Below are positions 45,660-55,413 of a DNA stretch of 64,000 bases, one piece after another; the stretch's first letter is position 1, and each line of letters opens with the position of its first letter. The stretch covers positions 1 to 64,000 of the forward strand of contig JANQLV010000014.1 in assembly GCA_028280415.1 (NCBI GenBank). The letters run 5' to 3'. The position numbers and the translations under genes were made by a program. The notes below the pieces were generated by a model. That model searched no databases. It was not told the DNA's origin and worked only from the letters and a program-made list of their open reading frames with translations. This DNA comes from Saprospiraceae bacterium (lineage in GTDB: Bacteria; Bacteroidota; Bacteroidia; Chitinophagales; Saprospiraceae).

Positions 45660-45838
45660 AGTTAAATGAATTGGTTTTGATTTATAAAATATTATTATCT
45701 CAGATTTATCTTAAACGTGTGATTAAGATCAATACAGTGCAATAGGTGCGAATATAGTGTTAATGAGATTGTATTATGAGCCGTAAGTTATAATTGGTAG
45801 AGAGGTAATGTGTGTTTTCCCTGTCACGATATGCAAAT

Positions 45839-47056
45839 TTACGTTATATTTTTTGGATAACACAAATAATGTTTAGTAATTATTTTCGGGTGTATTCCGT
45901 GATCTGCAAACGCCGACATGGGTTTTACTACGTTATTTTTAAAGAGAATTTTAATCTCTTTTTTCGATGTGCTGTAAGCACTATTGGTTTCCTGACCTTC
46001 AAAGAACAAATAATCAACATCAGAAGCCGTCACATTTAGCTGGCTTTCAATGTTCAGACGTATATTTTTTTTATAGTCACTTCCAAATGTATTGTTATTT
46101 AATTCTACCCTGAATAATTTTCTGTTGAGGATGCTTTTTGATAAAAAAGATAATACAAAATCATCATGCTCGATCCAGTTTTTTAAACCGGAAATAATGT
46201 CAAAATCATCCAGACGCGCAAAGCTCTTCAGTAATTCATCCCGGTTTTGCCGAAAGGCCTCCGGACCTATATTTTGGTATAAAAACTTTTTCAGGGAAGC
46301 GGAGCAATCCAAGGCTATTCCCTGATTAGCCAGGTCTTTAGCTCTTTTCAGGGTTCTAATCAGCATTTGCTCGGCCACCAGAGAGGTTTTATGTAAATAA
46401 ACCTGCCAATACATCAGGCGTCTGGCAATCAAAAACTTTTCAATAGAATAAATTCCCTTTTCTTCGACCACCAATTCATTATCCCGAACGGAGAGCATTT
46501 TTATGATCCGGTCATATCCAATGACACCTTCGGATACTCCGGTGAAAAAACTATCCCGATTCAGATAATCCATTCTGTCCATATCCAGTTGTCCGGAAAC
46601 CAGCTGGTGCAGAAATTTTTTTTCGTATTGATCTTTAAAAATACGGATGGCTAAATTCAGTTTTCCCTCAAATTCATCGTTTAATGATTCCATAAACAGG
46701 ATCGATAGGTCTTCATGATGTGCATTGACGAGCGTATGTTCCAAAGCATGGGAAAACGGACCATGGCCAATATCGTGTAGTAAAATAGCGATGCTGACCG
46801 CTCGTGCTTCTTCTTCCGTGATATCGATGTCTTTGGAACGTAATACTTCGATAGCCTGAGTCATCAGATGCATCGCACCCAGGGCATGATGAAAGCGCGT
46901 GTGTAATGCTCCCGGGTATACATAATGGGTTAAGCCAACCTGTTTAATGCGTCGTAGGCGTTGAAAAAAAGGATGCTCAATCAGGTCAAATAGAATTCCG
47001 TAAGGAACAGTAATAAAACCATACACCGGATCATTGAATATTTTCTTTTTATTCAT
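45839..47056 (-). CDS. HD-domain phosphohydrolase (dGTPase-like)
   Basis: 405 residues. The N-terminal HD domain has the metal ligands in RFHHALGAMHL, LLHDIGHGPFSHALEH and the later Asp of QLDMDRMDYLNRDSFF, as in dNTPases of the SAMHD1/YwfO group. These hydrolyse dNTPs or related nucleotides; the actual substrate here is not known. The rest is a helical domain and an alpha-beta C-terminus. It is divergent from porX across a 425-bp gap. Confidence 0.9.
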   Translation of the reverse strand: MNKKKIFNDPVYGFITVPYGILFDLIEHPFFQRLRRIKQVGLTHYVYPGALHTRFHHALGAMHLMTQAIEVLRSKDIDITEEEARAVSIAILLHDIGHGPFSHALEHTLVNAHHEDLSILFMESLNDEFEGKLNLAIRIFKDQYEKKFLHQLVSGQLDMDRMDYLNRDSFFTGVSEGVIGYDRIIKMLSVRDNELVVEEKGIYSIEKFLIARRLMYWQVYLHKTSLVAEQMLIRTLKRAKDLANQGIALDCSASLKKFLYQNIGPEAFRQNRDELLKSFARLDDFDIISGLKNWIEHDDFVLSFLSKSILNRKLFRVELNNNTFGSDYKKNIRLNIESQLNVTASDVDYLFFEGQETNSAYSTSKKEIKILFKNNVVKPMSAFADHGIHPKIITKHYLCYPKNIT

Positions 47057-47481
47057 GGCCGCAATTTAGTAGTTTCCATAAGGAAACCCTGCAAATTTAA
47101 GTTCTTATTCAGTGAAATAATAATAAGCTATATTTTCTTTACGTTAAGCTAGCATGAGTTGGCAATCAATGAAACATTTTCATCACTACCTGGACTGAAA
47201 ATGATTAAAAAAGGTTGGATGACTTCCGAAAAAATTCCTGATTATCTTTTTACTTTTTTTAATAGGCAAAGACGACAGTTTGTCTATCGTTTATGAACAA
47301 ATCAAGTATTTCTGCGTATTTTGAGAGGGGATTAGTAGGAAATATGAATAGCGGGATAGGCGGATCAGAGGGGAGATAAAAATATAGTAGAAAACATAAA
47401 TAAGTAAGCAAATTGCAAGGCACAATAGCGGCCGATGAATTATAACCAGCTGAATACCAGCGCAAACCAAAATGGAAAATA
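47057..47481. other. Intergenic gap between the HD gene and porX
   Basis: 425 bp without a credible gene. It should hold the divergent promoters. The only symmetry I see is ATGAAA-CAT-TTTCAT at 47169-47183. A frame running antisense through the porX start (47259-47765) looks like a shadow. Confidence 0.4.
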
Positions 47482-49038
47482 ATGGATAAAATTAAAATAC
47501 TTTGGGCGGATGATGAAATAGACTTGTTGAAGCCCCAGATGATGTTTCTTGAAAAGAAAGGATATGACATCATTACGGTCACTAATGGGCATGATGCGCT
47601 GGAAGAATGTGAAGAATCCAATGATATTGATGTGGTTTTTCTGGATGAGTCAATGCCAGGGCTTACAGGACTGGAAACGCTATCCAAGATCAAACAGTCA
47701 AAACCTAATCTTCCCATCGTTATGATCACCAAAAACGAAGCGGAGAATGTGATGGAAGAAGCCATTGGAGGCCAGATTTCGGATTACCTGATCAAACCTG
47801 TAAATCCCAATCAGATTTTGCTGACGCTTAAAAAAATTGTGGACTCCAAGCGATTGGTACAGGAAAGTACGGCTACCAATTATCAGCAGGATTTTCGACA
47901 GATTTTAATGGAGATTAATAGTGGTCTGGATTTTAGGGAATGGGTGGATATTTATCGGAAAATAATTAACTGGGAAATTAAAATTGATGCTTCCAATACT
48001 ACGGAAATGAGTGAGATCCTTTCCATGCAAAAAAGCGAGGCCAATAGTGAGTTTTCGAAATTCGTCGTTAAAAATTACGAGAAATGGATGAATGAAGAAG
48101 GTGAAACTCCTGTAATGTCCCATAACTTACTCAGAAGAAAGGTATTTACAGAGCTAAAGTCAGATGTTCCTACTTTCGTGCTGTTACTGGATAATTTGCG
48201 TTATGATCAATGGAAGGTTATAGAACCAATTCTATTGGAGCTTTTTAAAGTGGAAGAAGAAGACTTTTTCTATTCCATACTGCCAACGACTACGCAGTAC
48301 AGCCGAAACGCAATTTTTGCTGGAATGACCCCGGCAGATATTTCCAAACACTATCCCGATTGGTGGCTGAATGATAATGAGAAAGGGGGAAAGAATATGC
48401 GCGAGCACGATCTTTTGGCTGAACAAATTCGTCGTACTTTTCGCAAGGAAATTAAGTTTGACTATTTAAAAATCACTAATGCTCAGGCCGGACAAAAGCT
48501 ACAGGATAACATCCTCAACTATGTCCATAATGACCTTTCGGTGATCGTTTATAATTTCATTGATATGCTCTCTCATGCCCGTACGGAGATGGAGGTACTG
48601 AAGGAATTGGCAAGTGATGAAACGGCATATCGCTCTCTGACTAAATCCTGGTTCGAAAACTCTCCGCTCTGGACTGCTTTGCAAAAAGTCGCAGATAGAG
48701 ATGTTCAGCTAATTGTACTCACAGATCATGGTACAATCAGAGTTAAGCAACCTTCCAAAGTTGTAGGAGATCGTGAAACGACGACTAATCTTCGTTACAA
48801 AGTAGGGCGCAATTTGAATTATGATAAAAGAGACGTTTTGGATTTTCGGGATCCTTTAAAGGTTGGTTTACCACGACCGAATGTGAGCTCTACTTTCATC
48901 TTTGCCAAGGAAGACAAGTTTTTCTTGTACCCGAATAATTATAATCATTATAACAATTATTACAAAAATACTTTCCAGCATGGAGGTATATCATTGGAAG
49001 AAATTGTTTGTCCGGTTGTGAAACTTAGAACGAAGTGA
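47482..49038 (+). CDS. porX: PorX-type response regulator with PglZ domain
   Basis: 518 residues. The receiver domain (1-125) has ILWADDEID, Asp55 (VVFLDESMPG) and a conserved Lys (YLIKPVNP). A helical linker follows, then an alkaline-phosphatase-superfamily PglZ domain with metal-binding segments (FVLLLDNLRYDQW, IVLTDHGTIR). PorX, with the kinase PorY and an ECF sigma factor, regulates the type IX secretion system in Bacteroidota, and its PglZ domain has phosphodiesterase activity on oligonucleotides in studied homologues. Length matches the family. Monocistronic here; no porY nearby. Confidence 0.94.
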   Translation: MDKIKILWADDEIDLLKPQMMFLEKKGYDIITVTNGHDALEECEESNDIDVVFLDESMPGLTGLETLSKIKQSKPNLPIVMITKNEAENVMEEAIGGQISDYLIKPVNPNQILLTLKKIVDSKRLVQESTATNYQQDFRQILMEINSGLDFREWVDIYRKIINWEIKIDASNTTEMSEILSMQKSEANSEFSKFVVKNYEKWMNEEGETPVMSHNLLRRKVFTELKSDVPTFVLLLDNLRYDQWKVIEPILLELFKVEEEDFFYSILPTTTQYSRNAIFAGMTPADISKHYPDWWLNDNEKGGKNMREHDLLAEQIRRTFRKEIKFDYLKITNAQAGQKLQDNILNYVHNDLSVIVYNFIDMLSHARTEMEVLKELASDETAYRSLTKSWFENSPLWTALQKVADRDVQLIVLTDHGTIRVKQPSKVVGDRETTTNLRYKVGRNLNYDKRDVLDFRDPLKVGLPRPNVSSTFIFAKEDKFFLYPNNYNHYNNYYKNTFQHGGISLEEIVCPVVKLRTK

Positions 49039-49120
49039 TTAGACAAGAAAGCTGAGTCATTCTGAATTTAAGCATTTCGAAAGGGGGGAGGATATTAAAC
49101 GCTTTTAAGTTCCATGGAAA

Positions 49121-49180
49121 AGGTATCAGGTTTTGGTAGCAGGTGATCCCGAAAAACCTAATGCCCAATGCCTGACACCT
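49121..49180. repeat. Imperfect inverted repeat, possible dispersed element
   Basis: Arms 49121-49143 (AGGTATCAGGTTTTGG...) and 49157-49180 (reverse complement AGGTGTCAGGCATTGG...) pair over about 23 bp with mismatches, in the gap between porX and the next convergent gene. It could be a bidirectional terminator or a member of a genomic repeat family. Confidence 0.5.
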
Positions 49181-49257
49181 ATTCTCTACAAAGCGATAAA
49201 TAGTAATATAATATTCGATTTTGCAGTGGAAAAATTGAGTGAAATCTGGGATAACTT

Positions 49258-50232
49258 TTATCGCTCTATTCTTACGATCGTTCCCTCATCACCTACGATG
49301 TAAACTTCTTCTTCAAGCATATAAACATCATGAAAATCTACTTTGGGAAGTCCCTTAATGACTTTCCAGTTTTCTCCCCCATTGCTGGTTAACCAGCAGA
49401 GGCCGTTTTCTCCAACGATGTATCCATTTTGCTCGTCGATAAAATGTAAACCCAGGAATGGTTTATCGGCAACTGTTATCGCATCTCCTCTTCTCTGATG
49501 CTTCCAGTTAAGCCCATTATCCGTAGTTTTTAAAATCGTACCATTATATCCGACCATATAGCCGATTGTGTGGCTCGGAAAAGAAATTGCCTGAAAGAAA
49601 TCGCCTGAGACTTCGCTTTCGATCCAGGACTGGCCGCCATCTGTAGAACGAAGAATTAATCCATAACCGGCAACGTGTATAGTTTGATCATCAGAATAGC
49701 AAACGGCATTAAGCTGGTTGGGAAAAGTATCTTTATAAGGGACGAGATAATTATTGTCTACGACCATAATTGCTCCCTCATCAAAAGCAATACCGCCGAC
49801 CAGAACCCCTTCGTTTTGACTATTGAAACAAACATCTCTGAGTATATCCCAACGGGGCATACGATGAAAATTCCAGGTGGGATCGCTGCTTCCAGCAGAA
49901 GTGCTGAATAAATAGCCATCAATTCCGACCGTATTGCCGAGGCCTTGTTCATTGAAATGCAGTCCAAAGAGCTGCTTATTGGAAATGGAGTCTACGGACC
50001 AGTTCTGGCCTCCGTCCAGGGAATATATATAAGAACCACTATACCAGGTGTTCCCGCCAACTACATGCCCGTTAAGGGCATCAGTGAAATGAACGCCTCT
50101 TAGATTTGTCTCCGTACCGGAGTTGAGTTTTTCCCATACTACTTCGATTGTATCTTCCTTTTGACAGGCAAAGAAGAAAACACAACAAAGTAAATAGCAA
50201 ATGTGTTTATATTTAATATTTAGAGCCGACAC
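49258..50232 (-). CDS. YCF48/BNR-repeat lipoprotein
   Basis: 324 residues with a GTG start inside the end of the preceding gene (20-bp overlap). The signal peptide ends in lipobox FFFAC. Repeated motifs of the YCF48/photosystem II assembly-factor kind follow, GGQNWSVDS, DGGQSWIESE, TDNGLNWKHQRRG and NGGENWKVIKG, forming a beta-propeller. These proteins are common, functionally undefined lipoproteins in Bacteroidota. It is co-transcribed with the 50213-50782 gene. Confidence 0.85.
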   Translation of the reverse strand: MSALNIKYKHICYLLCCVFFFACQKEDTIEVVWEKLNSGTETNLRGVHFTDALNGHVVGGNTWYSGSYIYSLDGGQNWSVDSISNKQLFGLHFNEQGLGNTVGIDGYLFSTSAGSSDPTWNFHRMPRWDILRDVCFNSQNEGVLVGGIAFDEGAIMVVDNNYLVPYKDTFPNQLNAVCYSDDQTIHVAGYGLILRSTDGGQSWIESEVSGDFFQAISFPSHTIGYMVGYNGTILKTTDNGLNWKHQRRGDAITVADKPFLGLHFIDEQNGYIVGENGLCWLTSNGGENWKVIKGLPKVDFHDVYMLEEEVYIVGDEGTIVRIER

Positions 50233-50782
50233 TGTCCTTAGGAAGCTTTGATTTTTTCTTTAAATTAGCTTGTTCTGCTTCTTTAGTCGTTTTCAGTCTT
50301 CGGGCGAAGGTTGGAAACGAAGCACTGCCATAATGAGAAAAATTTTGATCCGTTACTACCGGGAAAGTATAATGATTCATAAAGCTGGAAAAGAAGGCGG
50401 TTAGTTCCTCTCTTTTTACATTTCTTGAATTTACCTTCAAATGGTAAGCAATATGCTTGATCTTTCCATTTTTATCCCAGAATACATTGAGCCAGACTTT
50501 TATTCCTTTTATATCATAATTAATACTACTTGCATAGGCTTCCATTTCTTCCAGCATGCTCAGCCATTTATCGAAAGCAATATCCATATCATCGTTGCAG
50601 ACTTCCAATAATACTTTGGAATGTTGATCATATAATTTTTGATAAGCCTTTTCGTGTTCACCCAGAATAAAAACCTTAGGTAGAGCAGTACTGTCCGCTT
50701 TTGTCAAAACAGAGCGACTCGTTCCATATATGTTTGAAACACAGCACAAACTAAACAAGAAGATGGATATAAAAAATCTCAT
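50213..50782 (-). CDS. Exported protein of unknown function
   Basis: 189 residues with a signal peptide (FFISIFLFSLCCVSNIYG). The mature part is a small alpha-beta domain (IKGIKVWLNVFWDKNGKIKHIAYHLKVNSRNVKREELTAFFSSFM) that resembles TonB/energy-transduction C-terminal-like folds in its strand with KNG, but I cannot assign a family. The Lys-rich C-terminus overlaps the start of the BNR lipoprotein gene, so the two are coupled. Confidence 0.65.
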   Translation of the reverse strand: MRFFISIFLFSLCCVSNIYGTSRSVLTKADSTALPKVFILGEHEKAYQKLYDQHSKVLLEVCNDDMDIAFDKWLSMLEEMEAYASSINYDIKGIKVWLNVFWDKNGKIKHIAYHLKVNSRNVKREELTAFFSSFMNHYTFPVVTDQNFSHYGSASFPTFARRLKTTKEAEQANLKKKSKLPKDSVGSKY

Positions 50783-51204
50783 TATAAAATATAATTGGTT
50801 GAAGCATTGGATATAACTACCTTATGCACAGGCATTGAATTTAGCTATTTCCTCATCTTAATTATTAATAAATATCGTTATCCCGGGTGTAAAAACAACG
50901 ATGAAATTTAGTTTTCAGTGATTCCTTAAGAGTGTGAGATTAAGTGCAGTTAAATAAAGTCCTTTCTACAAAAATAGGTAATATAATAAACAATCCATTT
51001 AACTTTTTAACTTTTTCTAATATAAAAACTCTTTTCAAACGATAATTAACACAGAGCGATAATAATTTAACTTATTCAAGCTTCATTCCATTTATTGCTT
51101 CTGATAATTGCCAGTTTATCGATAGCAAGTATACATTTGTAGAAGATGAGAGAAATCGAGGTAGATAAATATTAAGTTTAGTGACAAAACTTAAATTTTT
51201 ATCT
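50783..51204 (+). promoter_or_regulatory. Gap with promoter for the S9 peptidase gene
   Basis: About 420 bp without a gene. TACATTTG at 51132-51139 is a perfect match to the Bacteroidota -7 element TAnnTTTG; TTG at 51108-51110, 21 bp upstream, may be the -33 element. This would give a leader of about 60 bases before the ATG at 51205. Confidence 0.5.
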
Positions 51205-53250
51205 ATGAAAAAAAACTTTCTGTTCATCACAACACTTATTTTTACTATGGGGCTACTTTATTCATGCACCCAAAAGGCATCTTCAGATGCCGGTAATACT
51301 GAAACCGAAAACTCAATGACAAAAGAACAAGAGACCTTATTACCGGGAGATATTTCCCTGCCGACTTCTTCTGAAGAACTTCAGGAACTTATTGCAGCAT
51401 CCAAAGGAGATTTTAAATACTCTGTAGAAGATTTTTTTAAGAATCCTGAAAAGACTGGCTATCAATTATCTCCGGATGGAACCCATTTTTCCTATATGGG
51501 CCCTTATGAAAGAAGACAAAACCTTTTTGTACAGAAAATAGGAGAAGAAAAAGCCATTCGGATCACCAGTGAAACAGATCGGGATATTGCTGGTTATTTT
51601 TGGGCCAATGATAACAGAATCCTCTTTGTAAAAGACAGTGGAGGAGATGAAAACTTTCAACTTTATGCCGTAGATAAAGATGGGGCCAAGTCGAAAGATC
51701 TTACGCCTTTTGAAGATGTACGGATTTTAATAATTGATGATCTACGGGATATAGAGGATGAGATTATTATCGGGATGAATAAAAATAACCCACAATTATT
51801 TGAACCCTATCGATTGAATATTAGTACGGGGAAACTCGAACAAATCGCTGAGAATACCAATCCTGCAGAACCTATCGATAGCTGGATGACCGACCATAAT
51901 GGAAAAGTTCGAATTGCTTCGAAGGTAGTTGGTGGTACTAACACTACTATCATGTACCGGGAAAGTGAGGACCAACCTTTCAAAGATGTACTGACAACCG
52001 ATTTTCGAGAGCAGGTCCAACCTTTATTTTTTGATTTTGATAATGGAAATATTGTTTATGCAGCTTCTAACCTGGGACGTGACAAGAGTGTAATTGTCAA
52101 ATTTGATATGGAGACGGGTAAAGAAATAGGCGAACCTATTTTCGAACATCCCGATGTAGATGTAACAAACCTGGGCTATTCCCGAAAGCGTAAAGTATTG
52201 ACCAGTATTTCGTATAACACGGAAAAGACTCATTTTCATTTTCTGGATAAGGAGCGGGAAGCCATTCAGCAACGACTGGAATCAGAGCTAAAAGATGTGG
52301 AAGTATTCGTGACGAATATGAATAAAGCGGAGGATAAATTTATGGTCAGAACGATGAGTGATCGCTCTTTGGGAGCTTATTATTCCTATGATCGAAAAAC
52401 GGATGAATTGATCAAAATTGTGGAGGTAAGTCCCTGGATCGATGAGCAGGATATGGCTGAAATGCGCCCGATAAAATATCAAAGCCGGGATGGAAAGACC
52501 ATCAATGGCTATCTCACACTGCCTAATGTGAAAGAAGCTAAAAACCTGCCTGTAATCATCAACCCGCACGGTGGCCCCTGGTATAGAGACAGTTGGGGTT
52601 TTAATCCGGAAGTACAGCTTTTTGCCAATCGTGGCTACGCTGTTTTACAAATGAATTTCCGCGGTAGTACCGGATACGGCAGGGATTTCTGGGAAAGCAG
52701 TTTTAAGCAATGGGGCAAAACAATGCAGGATGATATCACCGATGGCGTACAATGGCTAATTGATCAGGGGATTGCCGATAAGGATAGAATTGCCATTTAC
52801 GGTGGGAGTTATGGAGGCTATGCTACTCTGGCAGGGGTTACCTTTACCCCGGATTTATATGCCTGTGCGGTAGATTATGTTGGGGTCTCTAACCTGTTCA
52901 CCTTTATGAAAACTATACCACCCTACTGGAAACCTTATCTGGATATGATGTATACAATGGTCGGAGATCCAGAGAAGGACAGTTTAATGATGGCAGCCGC
53001 CTCTCCGGCTTTGCATACGGATAAAATCAAGACACCGCTTTTTGTAATACAGGGAGCCAATGATCCCCGGGTTAATATTGATGAATCTGATCAGATTGTC
53101 CGGTCTTTACGAGAAAGGGGCGTTGAAGTACCATACCTGGTTAAATATGACGAAGGGCATGGTTTCAGAAATGAAGAAAATAGGTTTGAATCCTATAAAG
53201 CGATGGTTGGATTTTTTGCGAAACATCTACGGCCTGACCTAGCAGGCTAG
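51205..53250 (+). CDS. S9-family prolyl oligopeptidase-like lipoprotein
   Basis: 681 residues from the ATG at 51205, which opens a lipoprotein signal (FLFITTLIFTMGLLYSC). A GTG at 51181 is less likely. Residues about 75-390 form a beta-propeller (YQLSPDGTHFSYMGPYERRQNLFV). The C-terminal alpha-beta hydrolase has catalytic Ser in GGSYGGYATL, Asp in GANDPRVN and His in DEGHGFRNEENR. It should cleave oligopeptides in the envelope, as dipeptidyl/acylaminoacyl peptidases do. Stand-alone gene with a hairpin terminator downstream. Confidence 0.93.
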   Translation: MKKNFLFITTLIFTMGLLYSCTQKASSDAGNTETENSMTKEQETLLPGDISLPTSSEELQELIAASKGDFKYSVEDFFKNPEKTGYQLSPDGTHFSYMGPYERRQNLFVQKIGEEKAIRITSETDRDIAGYFWANDNRILFVKDSGGDENFQLYAVDKDGAKSKDLTPFEDVRILIIDDLRDIEDEIIIGMNKNNPQLFEPYRLNISTGKLEQIAENTNPAEPIDSWMTDHNGKVRIASKVVGGTNTTIMYRESEDQPFKDVLTTDFREQVQPLFFDFDNGNIVYAASNLGRDKSVIVKFDMETGKEIGEPIFEHPDVDVTNLGYSRKRKVLTSISYNTEKTHFHFLDKEREAIQQRLESELKDVEVFVTNMNKAEDKFMVRTMSDRSLGAYYSYDRKTDELIKIVEVSPWIDEQDMAEMRPIKYQSRDGKTINGYLTLPNVKEAKNLPVIINPHGGPWYRDSWGFNPEVQLFANRGYAVLQMNFRGSTGYGRDFWESSFKQWGKTMQDDITDGVQWLIDQGIADKDRIAIYGGSYGGYATLAGVTFTPDLYACAVDYVGVSNLFTFMKTIPPYWKPYLDMMYTMVGDPEKDSLMMAAASPALHTDKIKTPLFVIQGANDPRVNIDESDQIVRSLRERGVEVPYLVKYDEGHGFRNEENRFESYKAMVGFFAKHLRPDLAG

Positions 53251-53267
53251 TCGACAAATAAGTGTAC

Positions 53268-53304
53268 GAAGTGGGCCTTTGACTTCATTTAAAGCGCCTA
53301 CTTC
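53268..53304 (+). terminator. Hairpin downstream of the S9 peptidase
   Basis: GAAGTGGGC (53268-53276) pairs with GCCTACTTC (53296-53304) over nine positions with one G-T wobble. The stem extends by TTT/AAA. Only a weak T run follows. Confidence 0.5.
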
Positions 53305-53420
53305 TTACCATTTTGAATGCTTTGTAAGGCTGCGAATTTGTCTTTTAGGTCGTTAAATTTTGTATAATCATCTAAAATGATGGGGTTTTTATAGTGTAAA
53401 GCATTAATTTGCAGGCGTTT

Positions 53421-54011
53421 ATGGTTATAGATATTATTTTTGCAATTACATTGGTTTACGGTTTTTACCTGGGATTTTCCAAAGGAATCATCAGTACTGT
53501 ATTTACCGTTTTGTCCTTGCTTTTCGGATTAATGGCCGCTTTCAAGTTTGCCCCTGCTACGACAGATTTCCTCGAAAAGGTTTTTAGTAGCAATAATCCA
53601 TTGATGTTTCTCGCCGGTTTTTTATTGTCCTTTGTCGTCGTAATGGTCATCATTCGCACGATTGCCCGGGGATTGGAAGGCCTGTTGAAAACCGCTAATA
53701 TTAATTTTATTAATCAATTAGCGGGAGGTGTATTACTAGGAGGAATACTGGTATTATTGTTAAGTGTTTTGATCTGGTTTGGGGATCAGGCACATTTAAT
53801 AGATTCTAAAACCAAATTAACTTCAAAAACTTATCCCTATCTGGAAACTTTTCCTGCGGAGGCAAAAGGAATTGCCTACCGATTCAAACCGATGTTCGAA
53901 GAATTTTGGAATGCTTCTCTCGATATGATGGATCGACTGGAAGAAATGAGCATTGAACAAACTGAGAATTCTGATATTTATGACTATCCAGAAGAAGAGG
54001 AAGGAAGTTAA
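53421..54011 (+). CDS. CvpA-family membrane protein
   Basis: 196 residues from the ATG at 53421; a TTG 12 bp upstream is less likely. Four membrane helices match the CvpA/colicin V production family (IDIIFAITLVYGFYLGFSKGIISTV and LAGFLLSFVVVMVIIRTIARGLEG). The C-terminal tail is acidic. Members help envelope integrity, but the molecular role is unclear. The last 32 bp overlap the GATase gene. Confidence 0.88.
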   Translation: MVIDIIFAITLVYGFYLGFSKGIISTVFTVLSLLFGLMAAFKFAPATTDFLEKVFSSNNPLMFLAGFLLSFVVVMVIIRTIARGLEGLLKTANINFINQLAGGVLLGGILVLLLSVLIWFGDQAHLIDSKTKLTSKTYPYLETFPAEAKGIAYRFKPMFEEFWNASLDMMDRLEEMSIEQTENSDIYDYPEEEEGS

Positions 54012-54588
54012 AGTACTGATCATCGACAATTACGATTCTTTTACTTATAATCTTTATGATTACTTTTTACAATTGGGAACGGATTGTAAAGTGATCAGGA
54101 ATGATGAAAAGACCTTTTCGGATTTTAAGGATATTAACTTCGATATATTGGTGTTGTCTCCCGGGCCACAGCGTCCGGTAGATGCCGGGCGAATGATGGA
54201 TTTAATTGATTTTTTTCATGATAAGAAACCTATTTTGGGTATTTGTCTTGGGCATCAGGGCATCGGAGAATATTTTGGTGCAAAACTCGAGAAAGCAGTA
54301 TTGCCGGTACACGGAAAAACTTCTACCCTTTATCATCAGGGGCATCCTGTATTTCAATCCTTACCCACTAGCTTTGAAGTGATGCGGTATCATTCGCTTA
54401 TCCTGAAAAACATAGATTCAACGCCTTTAAAAACCATTGCTTCTACCCCGGATGGAGAAATCATGGCAATTGCACACCAAGCTTTGCCCATCCTGGGGCT
54501 TCAGTTTCACCCCGAATCGATCCTGACTGAGTATGGACTCAAGATGTTAGAAAATAGTATAGACGTACTTCTTCCCGATATGGTATGA
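53980..54588 (+). CDS. Class I glutamine amidotransferase (TrpG/PabA-like)
   Basis: 202 residues from the ATG at 53980, which overlaps the CvpA gene by 32 bp. The conserved start of the fold is VKVLIIDNYDSFTYNLYDYF. The catalytic Cys lies in LGICLGHQGIGEYFG, and His/Glu in LQFHPESILTEYG. It supplies ammonia from glutamine to an anthranilate or aminodeoxychorismate synthase. No trpE or pabB is adjacent, so PabA versus TrpG cannot be decided here. Confidence 0.9.
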   Translation: MTIQKKRKEVKVLIIDNYDSFTYNLYDYFLQLGTDCKVIRNDEKTFSDFKDINFDILVLSPGPQRPVDAGRMMDLIDFFHDKKPILGICLGHQGIGEYFGAKLEKAVLPVHGKTSTLYHQGHPVFQSLPTSFEVMRYHSLILKNIDSTPLKTIASTPDGEIMAIAHQALPILGLQFHPESILTEYGLKMLENSIDVLLPDMV

Positions 54589-54596
54589 TCGGGAAG
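54571..54596 (+). terminator. Terminator-like hairpin over the GATase stop codon
   Basis: CTTCCCGAT (54571-54579) and ATCGGGAAG (54588-54596) are perfect 9-bp inverted repeats around the stop codon at 54586-54588. TTCTTTTA follows about 9 bp later. Confidence 0.6.
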
Positions 54597-54752
54597 CAGA
54601 GCAGTTCTTTTATAACATTAAACATTTTGACATATTAAATCAATTTTTGCTTTTCAATTGTTGAGTAGATATACATTGAATTACTTTGTGAAAAAGGCTT
54701 AAATGTAAAAAGCTAATCCCTTTATTGATTGTATTGAAAAGCAAATTGTCTT

Positions 54753-55355
54753 ATGTCGGATTTTTGGAAAAGTATAAAAAATATTTTTAAAGCTGCGGAG
54801 GAAAGCACTTCTAACCAACCAGTGATACACGAAGTCATAAAACGCTCGGAAAAAGAATTAGCCGATTACGAACGTTGGAAAGAGACCGTGGGGAAACGCC
54901 GGTTTTTGGATTGGTTGAGAAGCGAACATTCTAATTATAAAAAAGACCCTCATAGCACGGATGCCGCTATTGATTTTCTGAATACTCCTTCTACCAAAGG
55001 CTTTGTGATTCATTTTTATAGAATGCGGTATAATAACTGGGAGATCATTCACTTTTTTGATTTTTTAAAAGAACAGGTTTTGGCGCTGGATTATAAAAGC
55101 TATCTATCTGATACCAGAACCTATAATCGAAAAGATTGGGTAGAGCGAACAGATCGCCATTATTTAAAACCGCCTACGAATATTCGAAACCCGGAGCTGG
55201 GTAATTTTGATCAACGGTTTGGAAATATAACTATAGAGATTGTTTTCCGGAATGAAAAAATATATCTGCTTAAATTTAGTGCCAGTATTTATAAAGACAG
55301 ACTGTACAAGGAAGCAGAAGAATTTGACGAGCTGTTGAAAGCGATTTATTTTTAA
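54753..55355 (+). CDS. Conserved hypothetical protein
   Basis: 200 residues, soluble, with no signal or membrane segment. The N-terminus is charged and helical (VIHEVIKRSEKELADYERWKETVGKRRFLDWL). The middle is aromatic (FVIHFYRMRYNNWEIIHFFDFLKEQ) and the C-terminus is alpha-beta (ITIEIVFRNEKIYLLKFSASIYKDRLYKEAEEF). I do not recognise a family. It stands alone between two terminator-bounded units, convergent with the kinase-RapZ gene. Confidence 0.7.
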   Translation: MSDFWKSIKNIFKAAEESTSNQPVIHEVIKRSEKELADYERWKETVGKRRFLDWLRSEHSNYKKDPHSTDAAIDFLNTPSTKGFVIHFYRMRYNNWEIIHFFDFLKEQVLALDYKSYLSDTRTYNRKDWVERTDRHYLKPPTNIRNPELGNFDQRFGNITIEIVFRNEKIYLLKFSASIYKDRLYKEAEEFDELLKAIYF

Positions 55356-55413
55356 TGATAGGGTAGATTTTCCTAAATACTTAACAGCCTGTTAGAAGAT
55401 AAGCGTACAGTTT

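Noticed and set aside
47259-47765. 168-codon minus-strand frame across the porX start
   Set aside because: Most of it is antisense to the conserved PorX receiver domain, and it has no recognisable domain.
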